DNA of 64,000 nucleotides, taken from the NCBI RefSeq assembly GCF_902459465.1, contig NC_047068.1, forward strand, positions 13,973,195 to 14,037,194, in the 5' to 3' direction. A program made the position numbers and the translations under genes. This document shows, piece after piece, positions 48,020 to 60,600 of the stretch (positions are counted from its first letter, which is position 1; each line of letters begins with the position of its first letter). Source of the DNA: Asterias rubens (lineage: Eukaryota; Echinodermata; Asteroidea; Forcipulatida; Asteriidae). The notes under the pieces were generated by a model. It saw only the letters and a program-made list of their open reading frames with translations. It was not told the origin of the DNA and ran no database searches.

Positions 48020-51000
48020 TCAACTTTGAATGGCGTGATTATTTTTCGGCCTGAAGAACAGCTCTTTGGTCAGAGTGGACGTGTAGAATGGCATTTGTTT
48101 CTTCTGGTTGAAGTCTGGTACAGACGAACTTGAAATATATTCGTAAGCTACTGTGTAACTAACCCTTGTGAGGAGTTGGTTAATTTCTAGCGATGTTCCA
48201 GCATCTTTGAGGATCCTGATTAGAGCTTGGATGAACCAGGCACCAGATGATATGTTCCTCCAGGAATAATAACCTGGAAAAATAGTTTTAGGGACATCAT
48301 CAAAATGAGTTACGTGTGGTGTGTGGTTTATAGTTGTAGTTTGTATTGCTCTTTCCCTGTCTGTTTGTTTGTTTGTTTTGTTTCCTTGTTACTATTTTAT
48401 AATTTGTTCTTTTTTCCCTTTCTTGTCTTGTTGTTGTTCTTCCTAAACATGGAAAGTCCTGACAACAAAATGGCGCCATCTTTCAATGATGTTGTAGGAC
48501 TCGGTTTATGGTTTAAAATATACGTTAACACCAAATGCTTTTTGGTCGGTCTTATCTTCCAATGCGTCCTTCATGCAAAGAGCACCGGTGTCCTAGGAAA
48601 ATCTGTCCATGGAGATTCTGTCCACAACTTGGGAAATTAACATTGGCTGAAGGATAATGTTTCAGAAGAGGGCGCTAAAGGTTTTTTTGTGTTTTTTTTT
48701 CCCCTCAAAATTGCCACTGTCTATTGCTTTTCATTGTGAAACAATTTTTATCAAATCGATTCAAAAAAGGAAAATATTTTGAGGATAGAAATTCTTATGA
48801 ACAGAAACAAAAAAATTGCCGGTCATGTAATACCTGGGGGTGAAGAGTAGGCCACGAGAAAGTCTGCCTCAGCGGGAATCACTAGAGATGGACGCCGTGG
48901 TATGCCGCTGTCTGTATCGTCTGTCTCCTCCACTGCAACTGTCACTCCACCATCAAACAGTTGGCCACGACAGGCCTAATACATATAACAAAAAATGTTG
49001 TTGATGTTCTGTATTTTTTGGTTTTCCTGGCAATTTCATAGATAATCCTTTCATCAGTTTCTTTTCAGATTTAATGTTCTGTTGAATCAGCAAGATTTCA
49101 ATTTAACAAGGTTAGCATTGACTGATCAAAGCTCATTAAATATCATTAGGCTGCAAGATTCATTCAATTTCGCAAATGTAAATAGAAATTTGAAAAGTCT
49201 TGTTTATTTTTAATTGTCTGGCGACTATTTATTAGGTTGTTGGCAGTTTTCCGTGATCTTGCCGCTCAATTTAAAAGTGCTTGCGAAAATTTCCCTCTTA
49301 GATTTCCCTCTAAAAAGTTAAGTCTTTGGGGTAATAAAACCACGGGACCTTTTCAAGAAATCTATTTCGCGAAGAAACCATTGCAGTAAAAAAGAGATTG
49401 AAGAAACTTGTCAGTTCTAGTGGGAGGGAAATGAAATTGAAAATTTTTGTGGCTGAAATTGGTCTGAGAAACCTATGTAAAATTATGTTCCTTTAATTAA
49501 TTTGAAGTCTCTTTGTCAAAATGATAATAAAACCGAACAATTCCAAGCGCTGAAGACGCTGATCGTCTCTTTCTGTAACAAAAAGCGATGGTGAGAATTA
49601 GGCCTTTATACAAATTAACTTCTTTCAGTTCTGACATCTTACCTGGATGAAAAAGATTTTGGGTTTTCCAGTCAACGTTGGACATCGATCTCCTTTTAAC
49701 TCTTGCATGATCTCATCTGGGGATATTACACCGTCAGTGCAGTACACCGCACCGTCTGTACCGTGTGTCATAATCGCAAACATAAAACAGTCGTAGTCGC
49801 TGTGGTCTTCAGTGGATACTGTTTTTAAAAGGTGAGTAAATTTAAATTAAAAAGTGAATAATTAAAATGATGAAGTCTTGAAAAGTTTAAGGTATGGTAT
49901 ATGCATTCGGTAATACTCCAAAAATGTATTACCCGTAGGCCAACTTGTAGATAAAAAGCACTGCACCGTTCATAATGTATAGACCCTAACGATTTTGGGA
50001 CAATTCCCATCAATGGAATTTTGTTTTGGAGAGAGGGATTCAAAATATTTTAATCTGAGAATGATTTCTGCATTAAACCTTTCTCAGATTGTGTTTTCCA
50101 ATTACGGATTGCTCTTCATGCGCGGGACATGGCCGCTCAAAATTGTCGGCATTGTAAAACAATACCACCTTTTTTGAAATTTAACGAGTTATAGTTCATG
50201 AATTAAAACACTCGAATGCCTCAAACAATCAAAGGTATACTTTGCCCTTAAGGTTAAGCATGTCATTATTCATACATGAATAATTATTTTACCACATCAT
50301 CACGATTCGCTGCGGACTATTGCAAGTTGCCAATTGGCGTAGGCCAATAATTAGGCTATGGCAAACTTGACTCTGTACTAGAAAAAAAACTTTAAAAACA
50401 TGAGGCCCCCTTAAGGTAAATATTTGTTTTAGCCACATGGTTTATGAAAGGATATACACCATATAAATTATTGGTTTATTCATTTTTTTGTAATCATCAT
50501 TTTGTAGAGCTTCACACAAAGTCAAACTTTACCACTTTGAAATATCCGAATCAGCTGAAGACACGTGACGTCATTGTATCGCTCAGTACTAAATCCAAGC
50601 ATCCGTAAAACATCCGTGAGTTCGTCTGCATCTTTCTCGCTTCCCGCCCTTTTCGTCATTCCAGATTCCCGCGAAAAGTTCACATTGTTGACTATGATGG
50701 CTTTGCCTCGTGACACGTGTGTCATGTTGTATTCAAATTTGGATCTGATGACGTCAGTGTCCGGGTTGTCAATGATGCCGGGTGAATTATTGGTACTTGA
50801 AAGGTTTGCGTCATTTCCTGTTTGCTCGCAGATTTTAAGTTTTCTGTCGAACTTTGCCCTATAAGATTGTTGAATAAACACGAACAAATACATTTCGTAA
50901 TTTTCATGATATAATAATCATTTTGACAAACAACTGCATTAATATGTCGCCTATAACACCTCACAAGTAAAGTCTCTAAGCGCTCAAATACTCTACATGT

Positions 51001-52892
51001 AATGGTGTAATATCGCCCACCATGTGTGTAGAATTGCACTCAAAGTAGTCATTGTGTGTCCCTGGCATTATAGATGTATTGCATAACTGCCGAAATTACT
51101 CACATTTTGGCGCTTGTCCTTATTATTGCGTCTTGGGCAATTTGTTTATTTCTGTACATCAAAATTGCCACTGTCGTGGTGCTTTTCAATGCAGAACTTT
51201 TTTTTTTCTAAATCGGGAATCATGACCAAAAAAAAAACATGAGGCAAAGTTTTGAGGATAGCAATTCTAATACACAGAACAAAAATGCGTTCTGGGAATC
51301 TCATTTGGTGCTCGATTAATATGGGCATGGTAGCACCGTGTAGTTGTTTGCAAGGTGCTGTGATGGCGCAATATGCAGCCAAATAAGCCAGGAACACTGG
51401 TAAAACCTATTTTCTGCACAATAAATGCACTGGGCTCGTTTGCGTGCGTTACACAACACACGGGACCAACGGCTTTGCGTCCCATACGAATGATTCGGTA
51501 AAGTACTCTCCTTCAAAAGGAAACTGTGTTATAAACAATCATAGCCTATACATGGAGGACGTTGAGTTAATACTAATAACAGTGTGTAAAACCGTTTGGG
51601 AATTACCTGAGTGATTCTACGGTGCCGATTCCTTTGGTTCCGCTAGGAACGGAAGCGGCATCTGTGACGTCATCGTTATTACTGTCACCAGTGTCGTCAC
51701 CATAAGCCTTCTTTCCTATTAAGGGCTCTAGCAAGTGATCAGAAATGAAATAATGTACAATCAATGTGTTTGTGCACAAGGCATGAACATTCGGGATATT
51801 TATTTTACAGATTATTATTGAATGTTAAGATGAGTTAGCATTTTGTCTTTGTTAGAAAACGTAAAATAAAATGACATTATGTTATAAATGCTAACAATGT
51901 TTAATGGGTGGCGTTTCGACCCATGTATATAGTCCTTTTAAGGCTAATAAAACCACAGCCAATAATTCATCAGAAGATTAAAAAGGAGTGTTATGTTATA
52001 TTTGTTAGAAAGGAGTGTTGGTTCTGAAAAGAGGCTATACCAATTCACTTCTCTTTTTCAGAGCCAAAATCTCTTGTACCAAAAGAGATGTAGGCCGTGT
52101 CCGAAACGGCGATTTCGGCTACAGCTCTGGCTAGATCGCGCGCGTCTGCTATTCTTCAACACTGGTAGACGCGCTGATCTAGACGTAGCTGTAGCCGAAG
52201 TCGTCGTTTCGGACACGGCCTACACTCGTACCTGCGAGTTTAGTGTAAATAATCTATTTATGGTAAAACACCCGCCTCATGTTTATGATATTAATGCTAA
52301 GTTTAATCATCAATCAGCAGCTAAAAGGAGGAATCCAATTTCATCAGAGCTATCATTCACTCGTCATAACAAGATCATTTAATTTCATTAAGTTGGCCGC
52401 AAAACTCACTCAATTTCGTAAAAGCCAACAACAACAACAACCATTCAATTTCATCTGGTGTAAACAGGTATAGTAGAACTTAAGAATTATCAAAGTGTAT
52501 GTCCTGAACCTCCTATGGAATGAAAGAATGACTGCAACAAATCTGAATGAGTAAGCGAAATCATGTGTGAACAAAAACGAAATTAAATGAACTAAAATAG
52601 CTCAAAAAGAACACCTGTTTGGGTTGATTCATGGTAAAAATGCGTGAATTTGAATGCGTGTTTATGAAATGAAATGAATTTGTTTTGCTAAAAATGGCCG
52701 AGAAAACCCGCCCTTATCAAAACTATTCGAAGCTTTAAAATGAATAACCTTTTTAATCTATTAAATTCAGATTGAAAGCAACCATAACCCAATAATGCAA
52801 TTTTATCTTCCAAGTAAAGCAAAATAATTCACGGTCTTACCTTCATGACATTCAGAGATCACACGCGGTCTGTCATTTCCATCTGAAGACAT
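48020..52892 (-). CDS. Executioner-type caspase (caspase-3/7-like), complete, six exons
   Basis: Minus-strand exons in order: 52841-52892, 51607-51715, 50533-50858, 49643-49818, 48834-48975, 48020-48273; GT-AG throughout; 1059 nt, 352 residues. Cysteine protease that cleaves after Asp in apoptosis. Catalytic His181 lies in MTHG and Cys223 in QACRG, split exactly at an intron after Gln221. Other family marks are KRAGSEKDADEL with the substrate-binding Arg, GDRCPTLTGKPKIFFIQ, EADFLVAYSSPPGYYSWRN, GAWFIQAL and the end TSTLTKELFF. DDTD243 before Ser is a likely large/small subunit cleavage site; DVTD36 and DNPD87 are possible prodomain sites. No CARD or DED is present, so it is not an initiator type. 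The N-terminal segment of about 95 residues is longer than in human caspase-7. THG instead of the usual SHG is a mild variant. No toxin relation. Confidence 0.94.
51340..51500 (-). mobile_element. tRNA-derived SINE family S1 fragment in caspase intron 2
   Basis: TGCAAGGTGCTGTGATGGCG, GCCAGGAACACTGG, CACTGGGCTCGTTTGCGTGC and GCTTTGCGTCCCATACGAAT are inverse S1 body blocks. Relative to the caspase it lies in sense orientation. Confidence 0.65.
52090..52223. mobile_element. CpG-rich palindromic MITE in caspase intron 1
   Basis: GTAGGCCGTGTCCGAAACG at the left and its exact inverse at the right. The next 35 bp inward (GGCTACAGCT and AGCTGTAGCC) also pair. Confidence 0.8.
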
Positions 52893-53629
52893 TTTATGTC
52901 AAAGTATAGAACTTAAACAAAGTATATAAACTGACTCTGAGAATTACAATCCACAGAAGATATTAGTTGTAAGCCTATTTTTTTTTTAGTGGCAACCACT
53001 CGTAGTATGTTCTTCACCACGTGCACACTTGAAGTGAGTCTAGACTTATCGGATGCATTCTGGTTTTTATAGGCTTATACCTATATATAATGTCTTGTCG
53101 CAATGGCATGACGATACACACGGTAAATAATTGCCAAATGTTGTTTCTATGAATTTGATCCTTTGTTTGTCAAACAAATATGTTTTTCTGATTATTCCTT
53201 ATGAAGGATCCTTATGCGCAATTCGTAACGTCACGCCAGTGGGCCAAAGTACAATGTGTGTGAAGTGTGAAGCCACGTACACACAGACTGGCAAAACAAG
53301 TCGACCCACTGAAGTTTGAAATATCCAGGTGTCCCGACTTATTTTAAACGTTGCGGATAGGGGTCCACATTGAAAGATCGAATGACTACTTGTAAATGTT
53401 ATTACGGTTCGACGATCGCCAACTAAAAATTGTTTTCAAATTTACATTCATGATGACCTTTATTTCATTGCAAGTGTGGATCCGGTGAAATGACACAAAA
53501 GTGATGATGTCATTCATTCGTAATGCATTGCATTTTGCTTTGTAAATTAGTCTGGGACTAGACTATATTAAAACCAGTGTGGTGCAATCCAGTGCCCCCT
53601 AAAGGACTAGCCCTTATTTTTCACTATAT

Positions 53630-53915
53630 GTTTGGTAATTACTCTGAAAAATATGGCAATTAAAACTTCGTGCTAAGAAGTAGGCATACAGCAGCTTTAG
53701 ATCATAATGCGTATTGAGAGACATTTAATTCTTTTCAAAAGTATGGACACATTTCACTTTTTTATCCCCCGAAATTTGAATATAACCACCGGATTGTGTA
53801 TTATTATTACTCTTCCTGCGTTTAGGTAATTTTTTTTCGATCCCGGGATTTTCGGCGATATCTCAATAATGCATCCCTTTTGAAATAAAATTTTCAGTGG
53901 TAAGTTGTATTGGTT
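53630..53915. repeat. Dispersed repeat family G
   Basis: TTTGGTAATTACTCTGAAAA, TTTTTATCCCCCGAAATTTG and CCTTTTGAAATAAAATTTTCA recur in the block at 63470-63860 and, in part, at 50025-50190. Confidence 0.5.
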
Positions 53916-54130
53916 CAATAAAAAAAAAAACTTGTTACTTTCCATTAAACTTATCAAAAATACATAGCTTTATAGGGGCCCCAGCTCTTCTACTTCTAGC
54001 TACATGCGGCTGAAACCCTAAATAATTGCATAAAACGAAATACACAAATGAGCTGCAAATGGCGCAGAAAGGCAAAAATAGTTAGACCCTATAATGGCTA
54101 TAGGGTTTTCCCACCGTCCTGCCCCTCCCC

Positions 54131-54615
54131 AAAACACATCAAATAATGCACTATACAGCAGGTTCAGCTACATCATGGAGGAAAAATTAGATGTATATCT
54201 CAGGAGAGAAATGAGTCAACTCAACATTTTCCCTAATAGGCCTAGAGATGACCCCATTGAAAAAGTCTAAACCAAGCTGGCTTGACTTGAAATCAGCCTT
54301 TTAGTGTCAGATCAGCCAGCGACTGTTCATGTAATAAGTAGGTTTTTTTCCGTTTTAATGTTTTAAAAAACATTAAATAGTCGTCGTGTAAACGCCCAAA
54401 AATGATTGGAGTAAAGAATAAAACAAACATTTAGGCCGCTATGTACGTAGTTGTGGTGGTGATGGTAAACGATTTTTATTCTGCGTGAATGTTTCACTAT
54501 TGTTTACAATTTAAAACATTAGTGCTAGATATCAAAAAGGAAAATGTTGAAATGACTTATAATAGTTCCTCTCCGATATAGCTGAACCTGCTGTAGTGCA
54601 TATTGGATGTGTTTT
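54131..54615. mobile_element. TIR element (about 38-bp ends) abutting the possible KATNIP start exon
   Basis: The left end has AAAACACATCAAATAATGCA then CAGCAGGTTCAGCTA (54131-54170). The right end is its inverse with small gaps, TAGCTGAACCTGCTG to GGATGTGTTTT (54579-54615). No coding capacity. Confidence 0.7.
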
Positions 54616-54619
54616 GAGC

Positions 54620-54626
54620 ATGGAAC
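54620..54626 (+). CDS. KATNIP: Possible first coding exon of the KATNIP-like gene (7 bases)
   Basis: ATG GAA C is followed by GTAAGTATG, a consensus donor, in phase 1. The exon at 56307 begins with two bases (CC) that complete a Pro codon and continue GPRRQWQRGD in the frame required downstream, and that exon has no in-frame ATG. The fit is neat, but a 7-base match with a donor can arise by chance. Confidence 0.35.
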
Positions 54627-57600
54627 GTAAGTATGAATTTGTACCGGCGTAAGAAACAAATATTTTGCGTTGATGATGATTGGGTTAACCAGTTGCGATA
54701 TTTATTGTGATGCTGTTGTTATTCTTTATGCTGTGGGCATTTCGCCCCAAAATAAACATAGCTATTCCTTAATTAGCTATTTCAATGTTTGTTCGAATTT
54801 GTTGTGTTTGTTGTGTAAAAAAATGATGAAAAAGTGGTGTCGGGATACAGAAATATTAATAATATTTTAAATGGGGTAGACTTTGGTTTCATCCTCATAA
54901 TATTGATTGACTCTTGTTGAGTCGACTGAGGGAGTGACACTCCAGTGCAGGCAGTACAGGGAAAAGTTTCCGTATGGCGCCTGACCTCTTTTTCATTCGA
55001 TATGAAATAATATAGTATCTAAATTACCTCAACGAGATATCCCTTTTTGTAAAAATGAGGGGAAAATTGGTAAACCATAGTCCATTCATACGGAAAGTTA
55101 TCCCAGTGCAGAACTGCAAACTCTCCCTGATTCTGCAAAAAGTTCACTGAAAATAAACAATTTTTTTCTGTTCATTCTTTCCATATTCTAATGGACACAA
55201 ATCGAAAAAATTTCCTGATTATGGAAATCTTTCCCCATCATGTTGAATATATTTCTAAATACCTCCCTGAATGTTGTACAATACAAGGTCTTCCTAAATG
55301 CAAGAGAAGATGTTTGTAACTGGTGGTATTGACAGCCAGCTGTAAGCCCCTCTCAGCTGAGCTTCTGGTGACTAGCTAGCCCCCATAAATGGTCCCAATC
55401 TGCCCCGTAGGCCCAGCATGTCTGATATCACAATCTTTTTCTTTTTTGAAGAAAAAACATCTGAAACGATCTTCATCATGGTGAAACTTACCGATCTAAT
55501 GCTTCTGAAGTTAGTCGATAGCCCTACGCCTGGATTTGTTCAAACAAAATATCACAGGTTTGGGGTAAAATCAAATGAATTTTAAGTGTGAATTGTCTCA
55601 ATAATCCTGACAACTTACTCCTGTTTGAAGCGCGCACACACACAACCTAATAATTAGTTGGGTCCCTTAAAGTGTAGCAATGGGAGACTTTCTGGGACGA
55701 TAGAGGGCAGCAGACTTACCGGGTAAATCCATTGTTCTCAGAATTATGCTCATGTTCAGAACTACGTAAACAATGGAAATTTACCCGGTATGTCTGCTGC
55801 CACCTAGTGTTGGAAAGTCTCCTATTGGTCGCACCATTATTGATAAGTGGTAAAGGGAAACTGAACCCCCCAAAATGAAAGATTTTTATATCAGACATGC
55901 TGGAGACGTACAAGGATATGGAGTGGATTGGACGGATTTATGGGGCTAGTGACTAGCTAGAGTATGACATTGACACAGACACTGATCTGACTGGCCCCGA
56001 AGCTAATCCCATTATCTGATTATCTAGAGTGTGAACCATTGGCTACAATAGTGCAGTGTTGCTATGACTGGCCTTGTCTGATTGAATTGGCTTTGATATT
56101 ATATGTAGTGGCTATGGCTTTAATGTCGAAAGTCATAATCTTCAACATTGTCATTGCAGCCAGTAGAAATAGCTAAAGCCAAAGTCACTTGATTACAGCA
56201 TGTCAGATTCCTCTTGTCGTTGACCCTCAGGGGCTGGACCCTGGGTCTCGCATAGCATGAGGCGTCTCATTTATATTTTTGACATTTTTTACTGATTCCT
56301 TTTCAGCCGGGCCAAGAAGACAATGGCAGCGAGGGGACATCCCTCTGCAACTTCCCGTAGAGCAGGTAAATATTTAGCCCTAGTACTGTTGGAAGCCAGT
56401 TGATGTTGCACTGCACTGACGTGCCCAGGGTGCTGCCCGTCACTCAGAGTACCCCAACACCCAATGGAAGAGTTTTGAGTAATTCCGACCATCACACATT
56501 TTCAAAACATTTCGAAATACACTTGAAATTTCCTTTCAAAGGTTTTCAACGAAAGTTAAAATTGGGTATTTACCAATAGAAAGGTATCCAAAGCCATTTA
56601 TTTTGAGCACTTTTTTGTATTTTTTTGTATTTGTATGATCTACCATGTAACTGATCCATCTCGCAATGGTTTCCAGAGAAACATTTTTCCACCACGGAAG
56701 AAATCCTGGGCAGAACCCTGCGTGCCTAGGCAGACAAACAACAAACTCAGGATGCGTTTTGGCGGTTGTAAACACGTAACTGTTTTGGTTCTGGTTTTAA
56801 AGGCACTGGGCACTATTGGTAATTGTCGAAGACCAGTATTCTCAAACAGTCTGGGCTTTAATTTTTGGTAAAATTTCATCAGACCACAGGGCTTGTAGCT
56901 GAGAATTTTGACTGGAACCAGAATTGATTGTACAAGACCAGCTGTCGATTTCACCAAACTCTTCCTCACTTAGGATTTAGTTCCGTATCCAAATATGTAG
57001 GACAAATTGAACCCATCCTAAGTTAGGATGGGTTACTCATTCTAACTCGAGTTAGGATTAATCTTAGCGTTTTGTGAAATCGGCTGCAGAATTTAAATGA
57101 GAAAGAAGTATCTACACAGTTTCACTGTTTTATTTTAACAAACACTAAGGGAAGATTTTTCTTCGTCGTGTAGGTGAGTGTACTTTGATACACAACATAA
57201 TTGACAGATTTGTAACAGACTCAATAAACCAACATTCGAGCGCCATTTTGGGTTAAATTTAGATAGTTAAACAGAGAGGTATTTTAAACTCAATTGAGAG
57301 ACACAAGACAGACAGACTTATCCAGTCATGAGTTTACTGGCCCGACGCTAAAATCTGGTCAGTTCAAAATTTGAGCCCTGAACAGGATTGCATAACAATA
57401 ACAAAAACAACCGTTTTATTATTGTATAGTCTCCTCCAGTTAAAGAAGAAATACCTGACAAGTATGATGAGTACCTACTTCTTCTTCAACAGAAAAACAG
57501 GTAAGCTTAAAAACACTGTTTAAAATGCCATCTAATAATTAAATATATTAAAATTAAAGGTATCATACATGGTTGGTAGAGCTGACAAAATCGTAGGTAC

Positions 57601-60600
57601 ATGTAGTGATCTGTTTTTGTGTGATCAACCCAGTGACCTTTAACCGGATGTGACAAAAGACATGTCCTAGCATGTAAACAATGGTGGCAGACCATCATAC
57701 AAGTATACACCACACCACATACAAGTTAAACAAAAAAAAACAAGCAAAGCAAATTGAAACAATTTCTGTATACCACTGCGACAACAATATGAGTGAGAAC
57801 ACTGCATAGACCTTTTCACAAACCATTGCGCAAGCGCAAACTGTTGGATGAGGTGCATTGTGGGAGAGCTATGGATCAAATTTGATCACCAGCTAGACCA
57901 CAATGCACCTTATTCCAAGCTTTACGCGCGCGCCCGGTAATTTGTGAAAATGTCTATGTCAAAATTGTATTCCTGTTTTGTATTCCTATCATAACAAGGC
58001 CGGAAAGCCACTCCAAGTTGAGGGCTATACTTGACTAATTTGGGCTTTCGACCCAAATCAACTGTCAACAGGGGCACACTACCACCTACTCCAGAGCAGA
58101 ATGCTCTACCTGTCCAACTTCTTTTGAAGGAATTATGGTTAAGTGCCTTGCTCACTTGTGTCATGACCGGGTATCGAACCCACACTCTGCTGCTGACAAC
58201 ACCAGAGCTTGGGTTCAGTGAATTAGACCACTCGGCCGTAACTATAGAGAGGTTTCGCAAGTGTACGGATACACATACAGATACCAATCTGTCGACACTT
58301 GGTGTGTTTGCGTGATACGTATCCGCGACTATCATACTTTGAACACACGTTAGCAACGGATATGGGAGCTATACACGTCGTAGAAAAATGGATCCGGTTT
58401 TCAGACTTTTAGTTGTATTTTTGGTCCCAGATAAAAAACATTTCCCACGGAGTTGCTTTCACTGGTATCATGCTTGATATAGATAGAAAATTGTGAGTCA
58501 TTTGCAAGCAAAACGATGAGAAAATGCAGTGTATAAAACACGGGGTCTCTATCGGTCATGTTTGTCAGAAAAAACACTCATGATGAATGCGAGCGCACTC
58601 AAGTGAAACATACCTATAGTTTGCGAAACAGAATCCAACACGCGGCTGACGTGAACGGGTACAGTTATCATATCCGTATCTGTATCTGTATCTGTATCCA
58701 TACGCTTGTGAAACCTTTCTATTGATACACATCCTTACTTGATATGCACTGTTGGGTTGTATAATGTTTATCATATGACTTTCTCACAGGGTGTTGAAGA
58801 AAATGAAAGCTAAAGATGACAAACAGATTGAGCTTGAACAGAAGGAGCAGGGTTTTTCTCTTTATGTCAACGGAGCTAATACAAGACTAGGCATTGGGGG
58901 AACTCTGAAGCATTCTCCTCGGCGACCTAACACCAAGAAACCACTCACTGCTGGAGGTTGGTGTAGAGGGGATAGAAATATTTTTCATTTCATTTCATTT
59001 TTTATTATAATAATTATAAGTATTGCTTGAAGCTAAGCATGGTATGGATAAATAGAAGAAACTATATATGAATGCTAAACTTGCGGGTACAACCATGTGT
59101 ACATTTTGTGTGTGTGCTGAAGACAAGCAGGGTTTTTGCTCTTTCAAGAGCCAAAGATATAGAGTTGGTCTAACCATGCGCACAACCAAGATTTGTCTGG
59201 AATAACCAGTCACACAACCAAGATTTGTCTGGAATAACCAGTCACACAACCAAGATTTGTCTGGAATAACCAGTCACACAACCAAGATTTTTCTGGAATA
59301 ACCAGTCTCACAACCAAGATTTGTCTGGAATAACCAGTCACACAACCAAGATTTGTCTGGAATAACCAGTCACACAACCAAGATTTGTCTAGAATAACCA
59401 GTCACACAACCAAGATTTGTCTGGAATAACCAGTCACACAACCAAGATTTGTCTGGAATAACCAGTCACACAACCAAGATTTGTCTGGAATAACCAGTCA
59501 CACAACCAAGATTTGTCTGGAATAACCAGTCACACAACCAAGATTTGTCTGGTCTAACCATAGGCATGACCGAGATTTGTCGTAGGTGACGGCATGAGAT
59601 GAACTAGAAAACATATTTGATTGTCCTTTTTGGCATTCTTTAGACAAGCCTCGACGTCCAGTGAGGAGCTTCCATGGTTTCCTTGATGAGGAGCAGGAAG
59701 AGGAGGGAGTGACTGATGCAAGTCGAGCCAAGACAGCACCAACTAAAGTGCAGAGGAGAAACTGGCTACAGGTATTAACCCTGTTATTATGTATTATCGG
59801 TAACAACAACCTCTTTCCCACTGTAGGTCTGTAGCCAGCCTCTGTCTTTTCTGCAGATATTTTCATTTTAAATGAACCACCAGTGTGTCTGACCTGGTTC
59901 CTCCTATGAGTGTGTTTGAGCACGAAACCAGGCTTTATGCTTCTTCTCACCAATATGACGCGCACCGGGCGCGCAAATGTTGAGCACCGCGCGCCATTGC
60001 TGAGGTGTAACATGTGCCTAGTGTTGTGCATAGAGACATGAGGAAATCATGGATCTTTTCACCCTTTATGGAAATTAAATGTTTTCCTCAATGACTATCA
60101 CAATATTCCCTGTACAGCATCTCTTTGGAAGTTAACAATAATAAAAAAAAAAAAGATTAAAAGAAAATAGATTGAAATTGATCTTCAGACGAGGCTAAAG
60201 TGATAACAGAAATCAATTTTCCAACCTCTCTTTTTACAGCAATCTTTTGACATCAAAACCAGTGAAGGAGAGAAGCTGAGGGTCAAGTCAAGAAAAGGAG
60301 CACGTAAGTAAATTTTGCAAATAACATTTTGCCTTAAAATTTGATTATCAAATCACGACAAGAGTACTGTATGGTGCCACCACCCTGTGTAATGTACGCA
60401 AAACGAACCCAATACACCTATCCTTATGGTTGGCAGCATATTGCGCCACAGTACCATGTTAACCTTTCCATAGTTCTATATAAATAAATGTGCCTTACAT
60501 TTCAAACATAAATCCTCTTACCTTGTCAAAACAAATAATGAGCGCTTTGAGACACCCTTGTGTGTCATATACTGCTGTATAAGAACCTGCCTATTGTTAT

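Larger units (their letters stand above)
52893..54619. other. Intergenic region between divergent caspase and KATNIP-like genes
   Basis: Both promoters should lie here. A TATA-like TATATATA occurs at about 53080-53090, 190 bp upstream of the caspase ATG on the minus strand, but it may be chance in AT-rich DNA. A dispersed repeat (about 53630-53915) and a TIR element (54131-54615) fill much of the rest. No ORF is supported. Confidence 0.5.

Noticed and set aside
48305-48640. 111-residue ORF with a hydrophobic start
   Set aside because: Lies in the last caspase intron on the opposite strand; T-rich low-complexity sequence explains the hydrophobic run.
56323-56365. ATG at 56323 as the KATNIP-like start
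   Set aside because: Its frame meets a stop in the next exon; the frame that continues into KYDEYLLLLQQKNR is a different one.
59171-59575. CRISPR-like 32-bp repeats
   Set aside because: Direct head-to-tail repeats without spacers; a minisatellite.
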